32,426 nt of DNA from WQUF01 sp031549885. Lineage in GTDB: Bacteria; Bacillota; Clostridia; Clostridiales; Clostridiaceae. The position numbers and the translations under genes were made by a program. Numbering within the stretch: the first letter of the stretch is position 1; every line of letters starts with the position of its first letter. Below, in pieces: positions 23,986 to 32,188 of the stretch. The DNA is taken from contig JAVBPD010000100.1 of NCBI GenBank assembly GCA_031549885.1, positions 1-32,426 on the forward strand, read 5' to 3'. The notes under the pieces were generated by a model. That model made no database searches and was not told the origin of the DNA. It saw only the letters and a list, made by a program, of their open reading frames with translations.

Positions 23986-25110
23986 ATGAAAATTTCAAAA
24001 AATGATGCATTGATATGGTTTGATTATTTTTCACAATTGCCTGAGGAAGAGGAAATTAGTGTAAAACATGAAGAGATCATTTACTCTACTTTTGCACAAA
24101 TTGAGGCAGCAATTGATCATAGAAATGATATATTATTATCAAAAATTAAAAATTTAAAAACCTTAGAGAATAGAACTTTTTTTGTTGGAAATGAGAGCAA
24201 ATTTCCACAAGGATGTCGCTCATGTTTATTGGGCACTGGGCTTAATGCAATTAGGAAAACAAACAAATGTAATTTAAAGTGTAAGTTCTGCTATAATTAC
24301 GGAGAATTAGAAGATATTCATCCAGTTGGAGAAGATATGTGGGAAATTGGAGGAACGAAATTTTACGAAAAGGATATTGATTTACTTCTTTCTATTCACA
24401 AGAAACCAACTGGCGTTTCCTATGTCTATTTAGAACCATTCATGGAAATTGAAAAATACTATTCAATTATAAAGAAATTTAGCGATGCTAAAATTTATCA
24501 ACATTTATACACAAATGGTACTTTAGCAACAGAGGAATCACTTAAAACATTAGGTGAAGCTGGCCTTAATGAGATACGTTTTAACTTAGGTGCCTCTAAG
24601 TGTTCAGACAAAGTAATTGAAAATATTAGGCTTGCAAAAAAATATATTAAAAATGTAGGTATTGAAACTCCGATGACTCCTGAGTTTTTTAAGACATTTT
24701 TTAAGAAAAAGCAATCAATTTTCAATACAAAGCTTGATTTTATCAATTGTGCAGAATTGCATTTAAATGAAAATAATATAAATAATTATTATGGTGAAAA
24801 TATGTACATTTCAAGGCAAGGCTATGTATCTCCAATTTGGAGCAGGGAATTAACTTTAGAATTTATGAAAATAGCAGATGAAGAAAACTGGGATTTAGCA
24901 GTTCATGATTGCTCAAATTTTACAAAATTTGCAAGGTGCTTAAATTTAAGCAGCAAAGAAGGTATGTGGTTTGGCGCCAGTAGTTATGGCAGTGAGTTTT
25001 CTATGATTCCATTTGAATTTTTTATACCAATACTAAATGATGACAATTTCAAATTTTTAAAAGAAGAAGAATTACCAGATGGCTATAAACCAAAAGTTAT
25101 AGATTTTTAA
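23986..25110 (+). CDS. Radical SAM protein of unknown function
   Basis: A 374-residue protein with the radical SAM cluster motif CNLKCKFC at Cys95, Cys99 and Cys102, which binds a 4Fe-4S cluster and S-adenosylmethionine. An extra pair, Cys77-x-x-Cys80 (GCRSC), lies just before it; Cys258, Cys299 and Cys308 are further downstream, so a second cluster is possible. HLYTNGTLA and EIRFNLGA fit strands of the radical SAM barrel. I do not recognise the subfamily; the general layout recalls PflA-like or peptide-modifying enzymes. Start ATG with a weak GGCGG site. No peptide or substrate gene is next to it. Confidence 0.85.
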   Translation: MKISKNDALIWFDYFSQLPEEEEISVKHEEIIYSTFAQIEAAIDHRNDILLSKIKNLKTLENRTFFVGNESKFPQGCRSCLLGTGLNAIRKTNKCNLKCKFCYNYGELEDIHPVGEDMWEIGGTKFYEKDIDLLLSIHKKPTGVSYVYLEPFMEIEKYYSIIKKFSDAKIYQHLYTNGTLATEESLKTLGEAGLNEIRFNLGASKCSDKVIENIRLAKKYIKNVGIETPMTPEFFKTFFKKKQSIFNTKLDFINCAELHLNENNINNYYGENMYISRQGYVSPIWSRELTLEFMKIADEENWDLAVHDCSNFTKFARCLNLSSKEGMWFGASSYGSEFSMIPFEFFIPILNDDNFKFLKEEELPDGYKPKVIDF

Positions 25111-25123
25111 ATGGATCTTATTA

Positions 25124-25178
25124 AAAATGAATTAGCCTAAAGCCTAAAACTCTAGGTTAATTCATTTTATTTTATTTT
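25124..25178 (+). terminator. Intrinsic terminator between the convergent radical SAM and ileS genes
   Basis: A 16-bp stem (25124-25139 with 25153-25168, one G-T pair) followed by a T-rich tail on the plus strand. A-runs on the other side allow action on the minus strand too. Confidence 0.8.
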
Positions 25179-28100
25179 TTAATTTTTTCTAAATAAACAA
25201 GAAGCTTTTCACCGTTTATATTGACTTCCACAAAATCCTTCTTTTCTCCATATACAACTTCTTCAGCTAATGTTTCGGATTTAATATAATTTTCATGTTT
25301 TTTCATAACATCTTCAATTAATTTATTATAAGACACATATATTTTTATTTTATCCATAACCTCATAGCCATTTTCTTTTCTCATGTTTTGAATTTTGCTT
25401 AAAACTTCTCTTAAATACCCTTCTTCTTTTAATTCATCAGTTATGTGAGTGTTTAGCACAACTCCAATGGATCCTTCTCCTGAAAAACCATATCCTTCAA
25501 GCCCTTGCATTGTTACAAGTAAATTTGATGAATTTAATTCAATATTAGAATCCCCTATTTTTATTTCTACAGTTTTGCCATTTTGTATATCCTGAGCTAA
25601 TTTCATCTGATCAAAAGAAGCAATTTCTTTTTTAATTTGAGGTATTAATTTTCCATATTCTTTTCCAAGCACAGGAAGATTTGGCTTTATATCAAATTTA
25701 ACATATGCAGACATGTCAGCACCAAATTCTATAGTTTTTATATTAAGTTCATCCTTTATTATATCTCCATAATAGTCTGGTATAGATGATTCACTTACAA
25801 GCATCATTAAAAGAGGCTGCCTATTCTTTATATTAGCGGCATTTCTAGCGCTCCTTCCAAGTTTAACTATTGAGTATGCAAGATCCATATCATTTTCAAG
25901 CTCTTTATTAATTAAATTTTTATCAGCATTTGGCCATTTGCATAAATGTATGCTTTCAATAGCGTTCTCATCAAGTGATCTTACTAAATTTTGATAAATC
26001 TCTTCTGTAATAAATGGAACATATGGAGCGCTTACTAAACAAAGAATATTTAATACCCTGTATAAAGTTGTATATGCGCCTATTTTATCATCGTTTAATT
26101 CAGAACCCCAATATCTACCTCTATTCCTTCTAACATACCAATTAGAAAGCTCATCTACAAAATTATCAAGAGCCCAGCCACCTTCTGTTATCTTATAATT
26201 ATCTAAATAACAAGAAACTTTTTCAATTAAGCTATTTGCTTTAGATAAAATCCATTTATCCATTATATTTTCAGATTTAAAATCTTTATATTCTAATGGG
26301 TTAAATTTATCAAGCTCTGCATATAAAATATAAAAGCTATATACATTCCATAAGGTGCTTAAGAATTTTCTTTGAACATCAGCTACATCATCCTTTGAAA
26401 ACCTCATAGGAACCCATGGTGCTGAAGTTGTGAAAAAGAACCATCTTACTGCATCTGCCCCAAACTCATTTATAACTTCCATTGGATCTAAAACATTTCC
26501 TAAATGCTTAGACATTTTTTTGCCATTTTTATCCAAAACATGACCCATGACTATGCAATTTTTAAAAGCTGGACCTTCAAATATAGATGTTGCAATAGCA
26601 TGTTGAGAGTAAAACCATCCTCTTGTTTGATCCACTGCTTCTGCTATGAAATCTGCTGGGAAATTATCTTTAAATAATTCTTCATTTTCAAATGGATAGT
26701 GATGCTGTGCAAAAGGCATGGAACCTGAGTCAAACCAGCAATCTATTACCTCTTCAACTCTCTTCATATTTTTGCCGCATTTTGGGCATTTTAAAGACAC
26801 TTTATCTATAAAAGGCTTATGAAGTTCTATTCCATCTTTAACATCTATTCCCTTTTCTTTTAACTCTTCAATAGAACCTATGCATTCTTCATGGCCACAC
26901 TCACATTGCCATATTGGAAGTGGAGTGCCCCAATATCTGTTTCTTGATATGCTCCAATCTATTACATTTTCTAAGAATTTTCCAAACCTTCCTGTTCTGA
27001 CATTGTCAGGATACCAATTTATTTTATCATTATTTTCTAAAAGCTCATCCCTTAAAGATGACATCCTTATAAACCAGCTATCCCTTGGATAGTATAAAAG
27101 TGGAGTATGACACCTCCAGCAATGTGGATATGAGTGAGTAAATTTTTCTGATTTATATAATTTATTTGTGTTTTTAAGCTCCTCTATTATTTTTGGATCA
27201 GCATTTTTAACAAATACCCCTGCCCATGGTGTAACCTCTTTAACAAATTTACCTTCAGCATCCACTAAATGTATAAATGCAAGGTCATTTTTTTTACCAG
27301 TATTGTAGTCATCTTCTCCATATGCTGGAGCTGTATGCACAATACCTGACCCATCTGACATTGTTACATAATCGCCATGGACGACTATATGAATTTTACC
27401 TTCTGCAACATTTCCAAATGTAAATAATGGTTCATAGGAAAGTCCTAAAAGCTCTTCTCCTTTAAATTCACGAATTATTTCATACTCTCCTACTATAACT
27501 TTAGAAACTAATTCTTTTCCCAATATATAAACTTCACCATTGTTTTTAACTTCAACATAGTCGTAAGCTTTATTTACAGTAAGAGCTACATTTGAAGGAA
27601 GAGTCCAAGGTGTTGTTGTCCAAGCAAGAATGTATTTATCTTGAGATTTTAATTTAAATTTTGCAATAACAGTATTGTCTTTTACATCTTCATATCCTTG
27701 AGCTACTTCATGAGATGCAAGACCTGTTCCACATCTTGGGCAGTATGGCATTACTTTAAAGCCTTTATAAAAAAGGCCTTTATCCCATATTTTCTTTAAA
27801 GCCCACCAAACTGATTCAATATAATCGTTGTGATATGTGACATATGGGTTATCCATATCTACCCAGAACCCAACTTTTTCAGACATTTCTTTCCACATAT
27901 TAACATATGTGAATACACTTTCTTTGCATTTTTCTATAAATGGCTCTACGCCGTATTTTTCAATATCTTTTTTACCAGATATTTTTAACTGTTTTTCAAC
28001 TTCAAGCTCAACAGGAAGACCATGTGTGTCCCAGCCTCCTTTTCTTAAAACTTTATATCCCCTCATTACCTTGTATCTTGGGATTATATCTTTAATGGCA

Positions 28101-28285
28101 CGTGTTATTACGTGTCCAATATGAGGTTTTCCATTTGCTGTTGGAGGCCCTTCATTAAAAGTAAAATATTTGCTATCTTTATTTAGTTTAAAACTTTTTT
28201 TTACAATATTTTTATCATCCCAAAGTTTTAACACTGAATCTTCCATTTGGCGAAAAGATCTTCCTTGGTCGATTTTTTTGTACAT
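25172..28285 (-). CDS. ileS: Isoleucyl-tRNA synthetase, type 2 (eukaryote-like)
   Basis: A 1037-residue class I synthetase that charges tRNA-Ile. The catalytic HIGH motif is at 55-58 (PPTANGKPHIGH) and KMSKH near residue 595 (GKKMSKHLGN). The editing CP1 insertion (about 185-400) contains TTTPWTLPSN and DDYNTGKKND. Zinc-type cysteine pairs are seen at CPRCG, CWRCH, CECGHEEC and CPKCGK. The anticodon-binding and C-terminal domains end in a DUF5915-like region. Length and the PPTANGKPH form fit the type 2 group, which tends to resist mupirocin, not the shorter E. coli form. Start ATG after AAAGGAG. Expression is controlled by the T-box leader directly upstream. Confidence 0.95.
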   Translation of the reverse strand: MYKKIDQGRSFRQMEDSVLKLWDDKNIVKKSFKLNKDSKYFTFNEGPPTANGKPHIGHVITRAIKDIIPRYKVMRGYKVLRKGGWDTHGLPVELEVEKQLKISGKKDIEKYGVEPFIEKCKESVFTYVNMWKEMSEKVGFWVDMDNPYVTYHNDYIESVWWALKKIWDKGLFYKGFKVMPYCPRCGTGLASHEVAQGYEDVKDNTVIAKFKLKSQDKYILAWTTTPWTLPSNVALTVNKAYDYVEVKNNGEVYILGKELVSKVIVGEYEIIREFKGEELLGLSYEPLFTFGNVAEGKIHIVVHGDYVTMSDGSGIVHTAPAYGEDDYNTGKKNDLAFIHLVDAEGKFVKEVTPWAGVFVKNADPKIIEELKNTNKLYKSEKFTHSYPHCWRCHTPLLYYPRDSWFIRMSSLRDELLENNDKINWYPDNVRTGRFGKFLENVIDWSISRNRYWGTPLPIWQCECGHEECIGSIEELKEKGIDVKDGIELHKPFIDKVSLKCPKCGKNMKRVEEVIDCWFDSGSMPFAQHHYPFENEELFKDNFPADFIAEAVDQTRGWFYSQHAIATSIFEGPAFKNCIVMGHVLDKNGKKMSKHLGNVLDPMEVINEFGADAVRWFFFTTSAPWVPMRFSKDDVADVQRKFLSTLWNVYSFYILYAELDKFNPLEYKDFKSENIMDKWILSKANSLIEKVSCYLDNYKITEGGWALDNFVDELSNWYVRRNRGRYWGSELNDDKIGAYTTLYRVLNILCLVSAPYVPFITEEIYQNLVRSLDENAIESIHLCKWPNADKNLINKELENDMDLAYSIVKLGRSARNAANIKNRQPLLMMLVSESSIPDYYGDIIKDELNIKTIEFGADMSAYVKFDIKPNLPVLGKEYGKLIPQIKKEIASFDQMKLAQDIQNGKTVEIKIGDSNIELNSSNLLVTMQGLEGYGFSGEGSIGVVLNTHITDELKEEGYLREVLSKIQNMRKENGYEVMDKIKIYVSYNKLIEDVMKKHENYIKSETLAEEVVYGEKKDFVEVNINGEKLLVYLEKIKK

Positions 28286-28294
28286 TAACTTTAT

Positions 28295-28552
28295 TCTCCT
28301 TTCTTTTATACAAATAAAAAGACTTCATCCCAAAGGACAAAGTCATACAAACTTACTAACCACCTAAAAGGTAAAGCACCATCATGCTCTGTTTTATAAC
28401 GCAAAAACAACTGCGGATTGCTTACACATAATAACTTTCAGCTTTCACTCCTAGGGGATATTCCTTAAAAATTCCTGCAAAGTTACACCAACCCTTTGCT
28501 CTCTTAAAGTGACTTTTTTAAGTACTCTTCCTAATCAATGCTTTTAAATATC
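28295..28552 (-). promoter_or_regulatory. T-box leader (isoleucine) of ileS with terminator
   Basis: On the minus strand the leader shows the order of a T-box. Stem I starts with TTAGGAAGAGTA and the AGAGAGC / GGTGTAA distal elements. The specifier loop carries ATC, an Ile codon (+ strand 28457-28459), just before CCCTAG, which closes the stem. The antiterminator region has TTTTAGGTGGTTAG with the TGGT that pairs with the tRNA ACCA end. Then comes a 10-bp terminator GACTTTGTCC/GGATGAAGTC (28321-28344) and TTTTTATTT. Uncharged tRNA-Ile should favour the antiterminator and switch ileS on. The usual ACCGCG after TGGN is missing. Confidence 0.85.
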
Positions 28553-28558
28553 ATACTA

Positions 28559-28587
28559 ATTCTATTATAATTATTTACTTAAGTCAA
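28559..28587 (-). promoter_or_regulatory. Promoter of the T-box/ileS transcript
   Basis: On the minus strand, TTGACT (28582-28587) and TAGAAT (28559-28564) are exactly 17 bases apart. The start would fall near 28552, where stem I of the T-box begins. Confidence 0.7.
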
Positions 28588-28617
28588 TTTTTTAAACATA
28601 TTTTAAAAACTTATTGG

Positions 28618-28965
28618 TTATTCCTCTACAAATTCGATGAATACATTTGTATATATAACTGGATAATTCATAAAAATTTCCGGTTCTAAATTATATTGAT
28701 TTAATGCTTTTTCCCTCACATATTCCTTATCTCCATAGAAAACTAATTTATCTGCCTCTTCCTCACTAAGCCCTATTTCATAGCCATCGAAAAAATAAGA
28801 TCCCACGCTTACAAACTTTCCAATTTCTATTTCTTTTAAACAAAGCACTACTTCTGTGTCAGCAAAAAAACATTTTTTTTCTTCATCAAAAACATATTTC
28901 CCTAAAGTTTTAACTTCATTTATTAAGTATTCCAGTTCTTCTTTTTCAGTTCTTGCATTGTTCAT
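28618..28965 (-). CDS. Small acidic protein of unknown function (115 aa)
   Basis: A 115-residue soluble, acidic protein without signal peptide or membrane segment. It shows SVGSYFFDGYEIGLSEEEAD and a C-terminal TNVFIEFVEE strand, suggesting a small alpha/beta fold. I recognise no family. AGGAGG lies 12 bases before the ATG, longer than usual, but no in-frame start lies closer. No clear terminator separates it from the ileS promoter region. Confidence 0.65.
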   Translation of the reverse strand: MNNARTEKEELEYLINEVKTLGKYVFDEEKKCFFADTEVVLCLKEIEIGKFVSVGSYFFDGYEIGLSEEEADKLVFYGDKEYVREKALNQYNLEPEIFMNYPVIYTNVFIEFVEE

Positions 28966-29232
28966 AAAACAACTAGTCCTCCTAAACCATTTAGATTGTC
29001 ATACAACACTTAAAAATTAACGCAGATTTACTATTTATTAATATATTGTTTATAGGATAATATATTATAGCTTAAATTTGCAAGAAAAAAATTAAATTAA
29101 TATAAAAAGTTCTTAACTCTATAATATGTAATTCTTGTAATTATAATCGATTTCACTTAGTAATTATACCACAAATATTTAATAAAATTAAATATAATTC
29201 ATTTAAATACATTATTATTAATCAAAATTTAA

Positions 29233-29268
29233 AGAGCTAAACTTAAAATTAATTGTAAGTTTAGCTCT
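29233..29268 (-). terminator. Terminator hairpin of the HutP-family gene
   Basis: A perfect 13-bp stem (29233-29245 with 29256-29268), followed on the minus strand by TTAAATTTTG. It lies 10 bases past the stop codon. Confidence 0.75.
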
Positions 29269-29277
29269 ATTAAATAA

Positions 29278-29697
29278 TTAAATATCTGCAATTGACCTAT
29301 GTGCAAGACCAATAACCACTTCATTTAAATGTATAATGCCAATGCTTAAAAATATGCAAACGCTCAAGTGCTCTTTAAACCTTGCTATGCCAATCTTCCC
29401 GCCAATATTAAATCCTGTTGCCCTTGATGCTATTTGCATAATTGCTTCTCTAGTAGCACCAATTAAAGCTCCATCATGCATATGGCATTCTTTAATTAAA
29501 TTTGCTCTGTGAGATGCAACTAAAGCTCTTTCCACAATTTTAGGAATTGATTTTATAAATTCTCCTCCAATATCTACAGCTACAGATTTTATTTCCTTTT
29601 CATTTAATTTTTTTATTATATTTATTTCCTGTTCTCTTGAAGATATGGCAAGCTCCACTGATGCTTTTGCAATATAGTTACTATCAATATTCATCAT
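29278..29697 (-). CDS. HutP-family RNA-binding protein
   Basis: A 139-residue protein of the HutP fold; Bacillus HutP is a hexameric antiterminator of the histidine utilisation operon that binds NAG triplets with L-histidine and Mg2+. DGALIGATREAI (75-86) aligns with the SHALYHATMEAL segment of B. subtilis HutP, and IIHLNEVVIGLAHRSI with its C-terminal GLEHETFGVGINHI, so His123 matches His138. The metal-ligand histidines His73 and His77 become Gly76 and Gly80; CHMH (71-74) lies just before. No hut genes are in the window. The ATG pair at 29697/29694 has no ribosome site but is preceded by evenly spaced NAG triplets. The alignment relies on my memory of the Bacillus sequence. Confidence 0.85.
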   Translation of the reverse strand: MMNIDSNYIAKASVELAISSREQEINIIKKLNEKEIKSVAVDIGGEFIKSIPKIVERALVASHRANLIKECHMHDGALIGATREAIMQIASRATGFNIGGKIGIARFKEHLSVCIFLSIGIIHLNEVVIGLAHRSIADI

Positions 29698-29751
29698 CTG
29701 CGCTGCTATACCACTATTTTTAAATATGTGGAGGAAAGCAGCATCTCCTTT
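29698..29751 (-). promoter_or_regulatory. hutP-like leader: NAG triplets and a sequestered SD-like hairpin
   Basis: On the minus strand, TAG (29714-29716), TAG (29706-29708) and CAG (29698-29700) recur every eight bases and end at the start codon. HutP is known to bind NAG triplets with 4-base spacers; here the spacers are 5 bases. Further upstream an AAAGGAG (29745-29751), too far from the ATG to start it, can pair in GGAG/CTCC (29730-29733 with 29745-29748). Confidence 0.4.
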
Positions 29752-29815
29752 CTTTTTTTAAATAAATTCATACCTATTATATATAAATATATCATGCAAA
29801 AATTGTAAAGTAAAA

Positions 29816-30493
29816 CTAAATACTATACATACTAGAATTAATATTTTTAAAATTATTATTTTTATAACCTGATAATTCATTATAAAATGCTGCTTCTGTG
29901 GCTCTCATATAAGGAGTTAAAAATAAAATTCCAATGCCACAAGTTAAAGCTGCTAGTAAAACCCATCCAAAGAAGCTAAGATGAAGTACAAACAATGTCA
30001 TTTTATTCCCATCCATCATCTGCTTGCTCTCATTTATGGCATCCATTATACCGATATCAGGATTTTCAGCCATAATATATGATGCCATTGAATATTTGTA
30101 TCCAGCAATTATTCCAGGAATTATTAATAATAATGACCATAATAAGGTTAATAATGTAACTAATAAATTTAACCCTAAAGCTTTAAAAAAATAAGGAAAT
30201 CTTGAAAATAAAATGGAAAATTCTACATTTTCTCCTCTTATAAGTTTAATGTAAAAAAGATTGTGACCGAGTAAAATAACTCCTCCAATAATTAAAATAA
30301 TACAAAACCAAACTATTAAAAATAACAAAGCACCTCTAGATAATTCATTATAATCCCTGCTAAATGTAAAAGCAGAACCAAATGAATTGCCTCCAAGTAA
30401 CATAGCAACAAAAGATACGCCAATAGCAAGTCCCCATTTACCAGTCAAGCTTTGCAGTGCTGTAGATTTTAACCATTCTCTTTCTAAATTCAT
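29816..30493 (-). CDS. DUF975 family membrane protein
   Basis: A 225-residue integral membrane protein with about five to six helices. The family is recognised by the N-terminal WLKSTALQSLTGKWG segment, the GYKYSMASYIMAENPDIG motif and AINESKQMMDGNK, which together are typical of DUF975. No catalytic function is known for the family. TAGGAGG precedes the ATG. The HutP-family gene starts about 118 bases downstream on the same strand with no clear terminator between them. Confidence 0.87.
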   Translation of the reverse strand: MNLEREWLKSTALQSLTGKWGLAIGVSFVAMLLGGNSFGSAFTFSRDYNELSRGALLFLIVWFCIILIIGGVILLGHNLFYIKLIRGENVEFSILFSRFPYFFKALGLNLLVTLLTLLWSLLLIIPGIIAGYKYSMASYIMAENPDIGIMDAINESKQMMDGNKMTLFVLHLSFFGWVLLAALTCGIGILFLTPYMRATEAAFYNELSGYKNNNFKNINSSMYSI

Positions 30494-30654
30494 TTTTTCC
30501 TCCTAAATAATAAAAATAAACCAAATATACTTATATTCAAAAAAATTATTATAAGACAATGCCTTTTTTTAACATGCCTACTTTCTCTTTTTTAATATAA
30601 ACCAAATATATGGTTTTATGTACAAACTATGCTAAAAAATCTATTTTATGTTTT

Positions 30655-32037
30655 TTAATGCATAGCAAAATTTAAATACTCTACAGCTTTTCCATTTATC
30701 TTGCTCATTAATTTAAATACAGTTCCATCTCCATCATTAAGCTCAGTCATGTTTAATGTAATATTAAGCTTAGAATTCATTATAACAGCTCCTAATATCA
30801 TGCCAGCATTTTCAAGTGGAATTGATGATGGGGCAAAAAATAGTTTATCTAAAATAAGATTTCCAAAATGGTTTTGAAAAACAGCAGATCCAATATTTGT
30901 AATTAAAAGCCCAGGGTATGAATCTATGCCATCCTTTGCGATTTTACCAGCAATGCTATTTATTAATTTCATAAACTTTTTATGTTTTTTAAATTCCTGT
31001 GGATTGTAATGTACATGCCTTGCAAATGTAAGGCCATTCATAAGAGCTTTGTCCATGTTTTCTATGGCAATATATGATGTTAAATCCTCATTTTTTCTAA
31101 GTTTTTCTCTAGAAATAGCATGATATATAACTACATTTTCCCAAAAGTCTTTTTTTTCATCATATTCAAATGAAAAGGTAATATCAGATACAAAGCAACC
31201 AAAAGCATCCTTAGCTGAATTATCAAAAAAACCTCTTATATTTACTCCAATTCCTTGAATAGAATTTTGGTAATTTATCAAAATATATTTTCTAGCTGCA
31301 AGGTATGCAACAGCTATGGCAGAATTTACAGTTGCTCCATACAACCTGCTCTTTAATATTAAATTTTTAGTATCTTCTTCAGAAAATTCATTGGAAATAA
31401 TGGTGTAACTATATTTTTTATTATAAATACTATGAGCTATTAAAAAATCATCATAATTAAAATTTATATTTGATTTTTTCCATTTTTTATTAATATGTCT
31501 AATCATTACTCGCTTAAGCAAATTTCTAGATAAATTTTTTCTTAAAAGTTTTTGTGAATCTTTAGATAAATAATGTTCACAATTATCGATATTATAGCCT
31601 AAATCATTATTTCCCATAAAAGAAAGCATAGAATGAATTAAATTTACAAGTGATTTTCCATCGCATATCATATGTTGACAAAAAATTATAATATCTGATT
31701 CATCTTCATCTTTTAACCATATAAATCTAATAAGCGGCCCATTTTCAAAATTAAAAGGCTTCTTTGATTCTTCCTTGATAATTTCCATCCATTGATCATC
31801 TGAGGTTTTATTTATAATTTGAATAGGCAAAGTAAAGTCATCTTTTATTAAAAATTTCAAATCTTCTTCTAAAGTAATAACAGCGCCAATCATAGGATAT
31901 TTCTCTGCTGATTTTTTTATAGAAAGCTTTAAGATATCTTTTTCTATTTTTCCTCTTATTCTAGCTACTATTGACACATTTGCTTCTGGACTCATAAAAA
32001 ATATGTTTTCTTCACCAGTTACAAACCTTTTTTTCAT
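30655..32037 (-). CDS. Condensation-domain-like acyltransferase (PapA/WES/alcohol acetyltransferase type)
   Basis: A 460-residue protein of the chloramphenicol acetyltransferase-like fold. The catalytic HxxxDG motif is CQHMICDG with His122 and Asp126-Gly127 (residues 120-127), at the usual position. The second half contains the expected DFGW-like area only in divergent form (LDKLFFAPS). Such proteins join an acyl group to an alcohol or amine, as in PapA-type lipid assembly or peptide condensation. No carrier-protein or adenylation gene is adjacent, so it is a free-standing enzyme. AAGGTAAAG precedes the ATG. A divergent gene starts at 32189. Confidence 0.75.
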   Translation of the reverse strand: MKKRFVTGEENIFFMSPEANVSIVARIRGKIEKDILKLSIKKSAEKYPMIGAVITLEEDLKFLIKDDFTLPIQIINKTSDDQWMEIIKEESKKPFNFENGPLIRFIWLKDEDESDIIIFCQHMICDGKSLVNLIHSMLSFMGNNDLGYNIDNCEHYLSKDSQKLLRKNLSRNLLKRVMIRHINKKWKKSNINFNYDDFLIAHSIYNKKYSYTIISNEFSEEDTKNLILKSRLYGATVNSAIAVAYLAARKYILINYQNSIQGIGVNIRGFFDNSAKDAFGCFVSDITFSFEYDEKKDFWENVVIYHAISREKLRKNEDLTSYIAIENMDKALMNGLTFARHVHYNPQEFKKHKKFMKLINSIAGKIAKDGIDSYPGLLITNIGSAVFQNHFGNLILDKLFFAPSSIPLENAGMILGAVIMNSKLNITLNMTELNDGDGTVFKLMSKINGKAVEYLNFAMH

Positions 32038-32188
32038 GGGCTTTACCTTCTTTTTTAAAATTAATATATAAATAATTATAAACCTATATAATAAATTTAT
32101 ATAGACTAAAATAGTATTTAAAACTTGTAATAAATTTAAAACTTAATAAATATAATAGTTATGATGCATTATTTTATAAGGAGTATAT

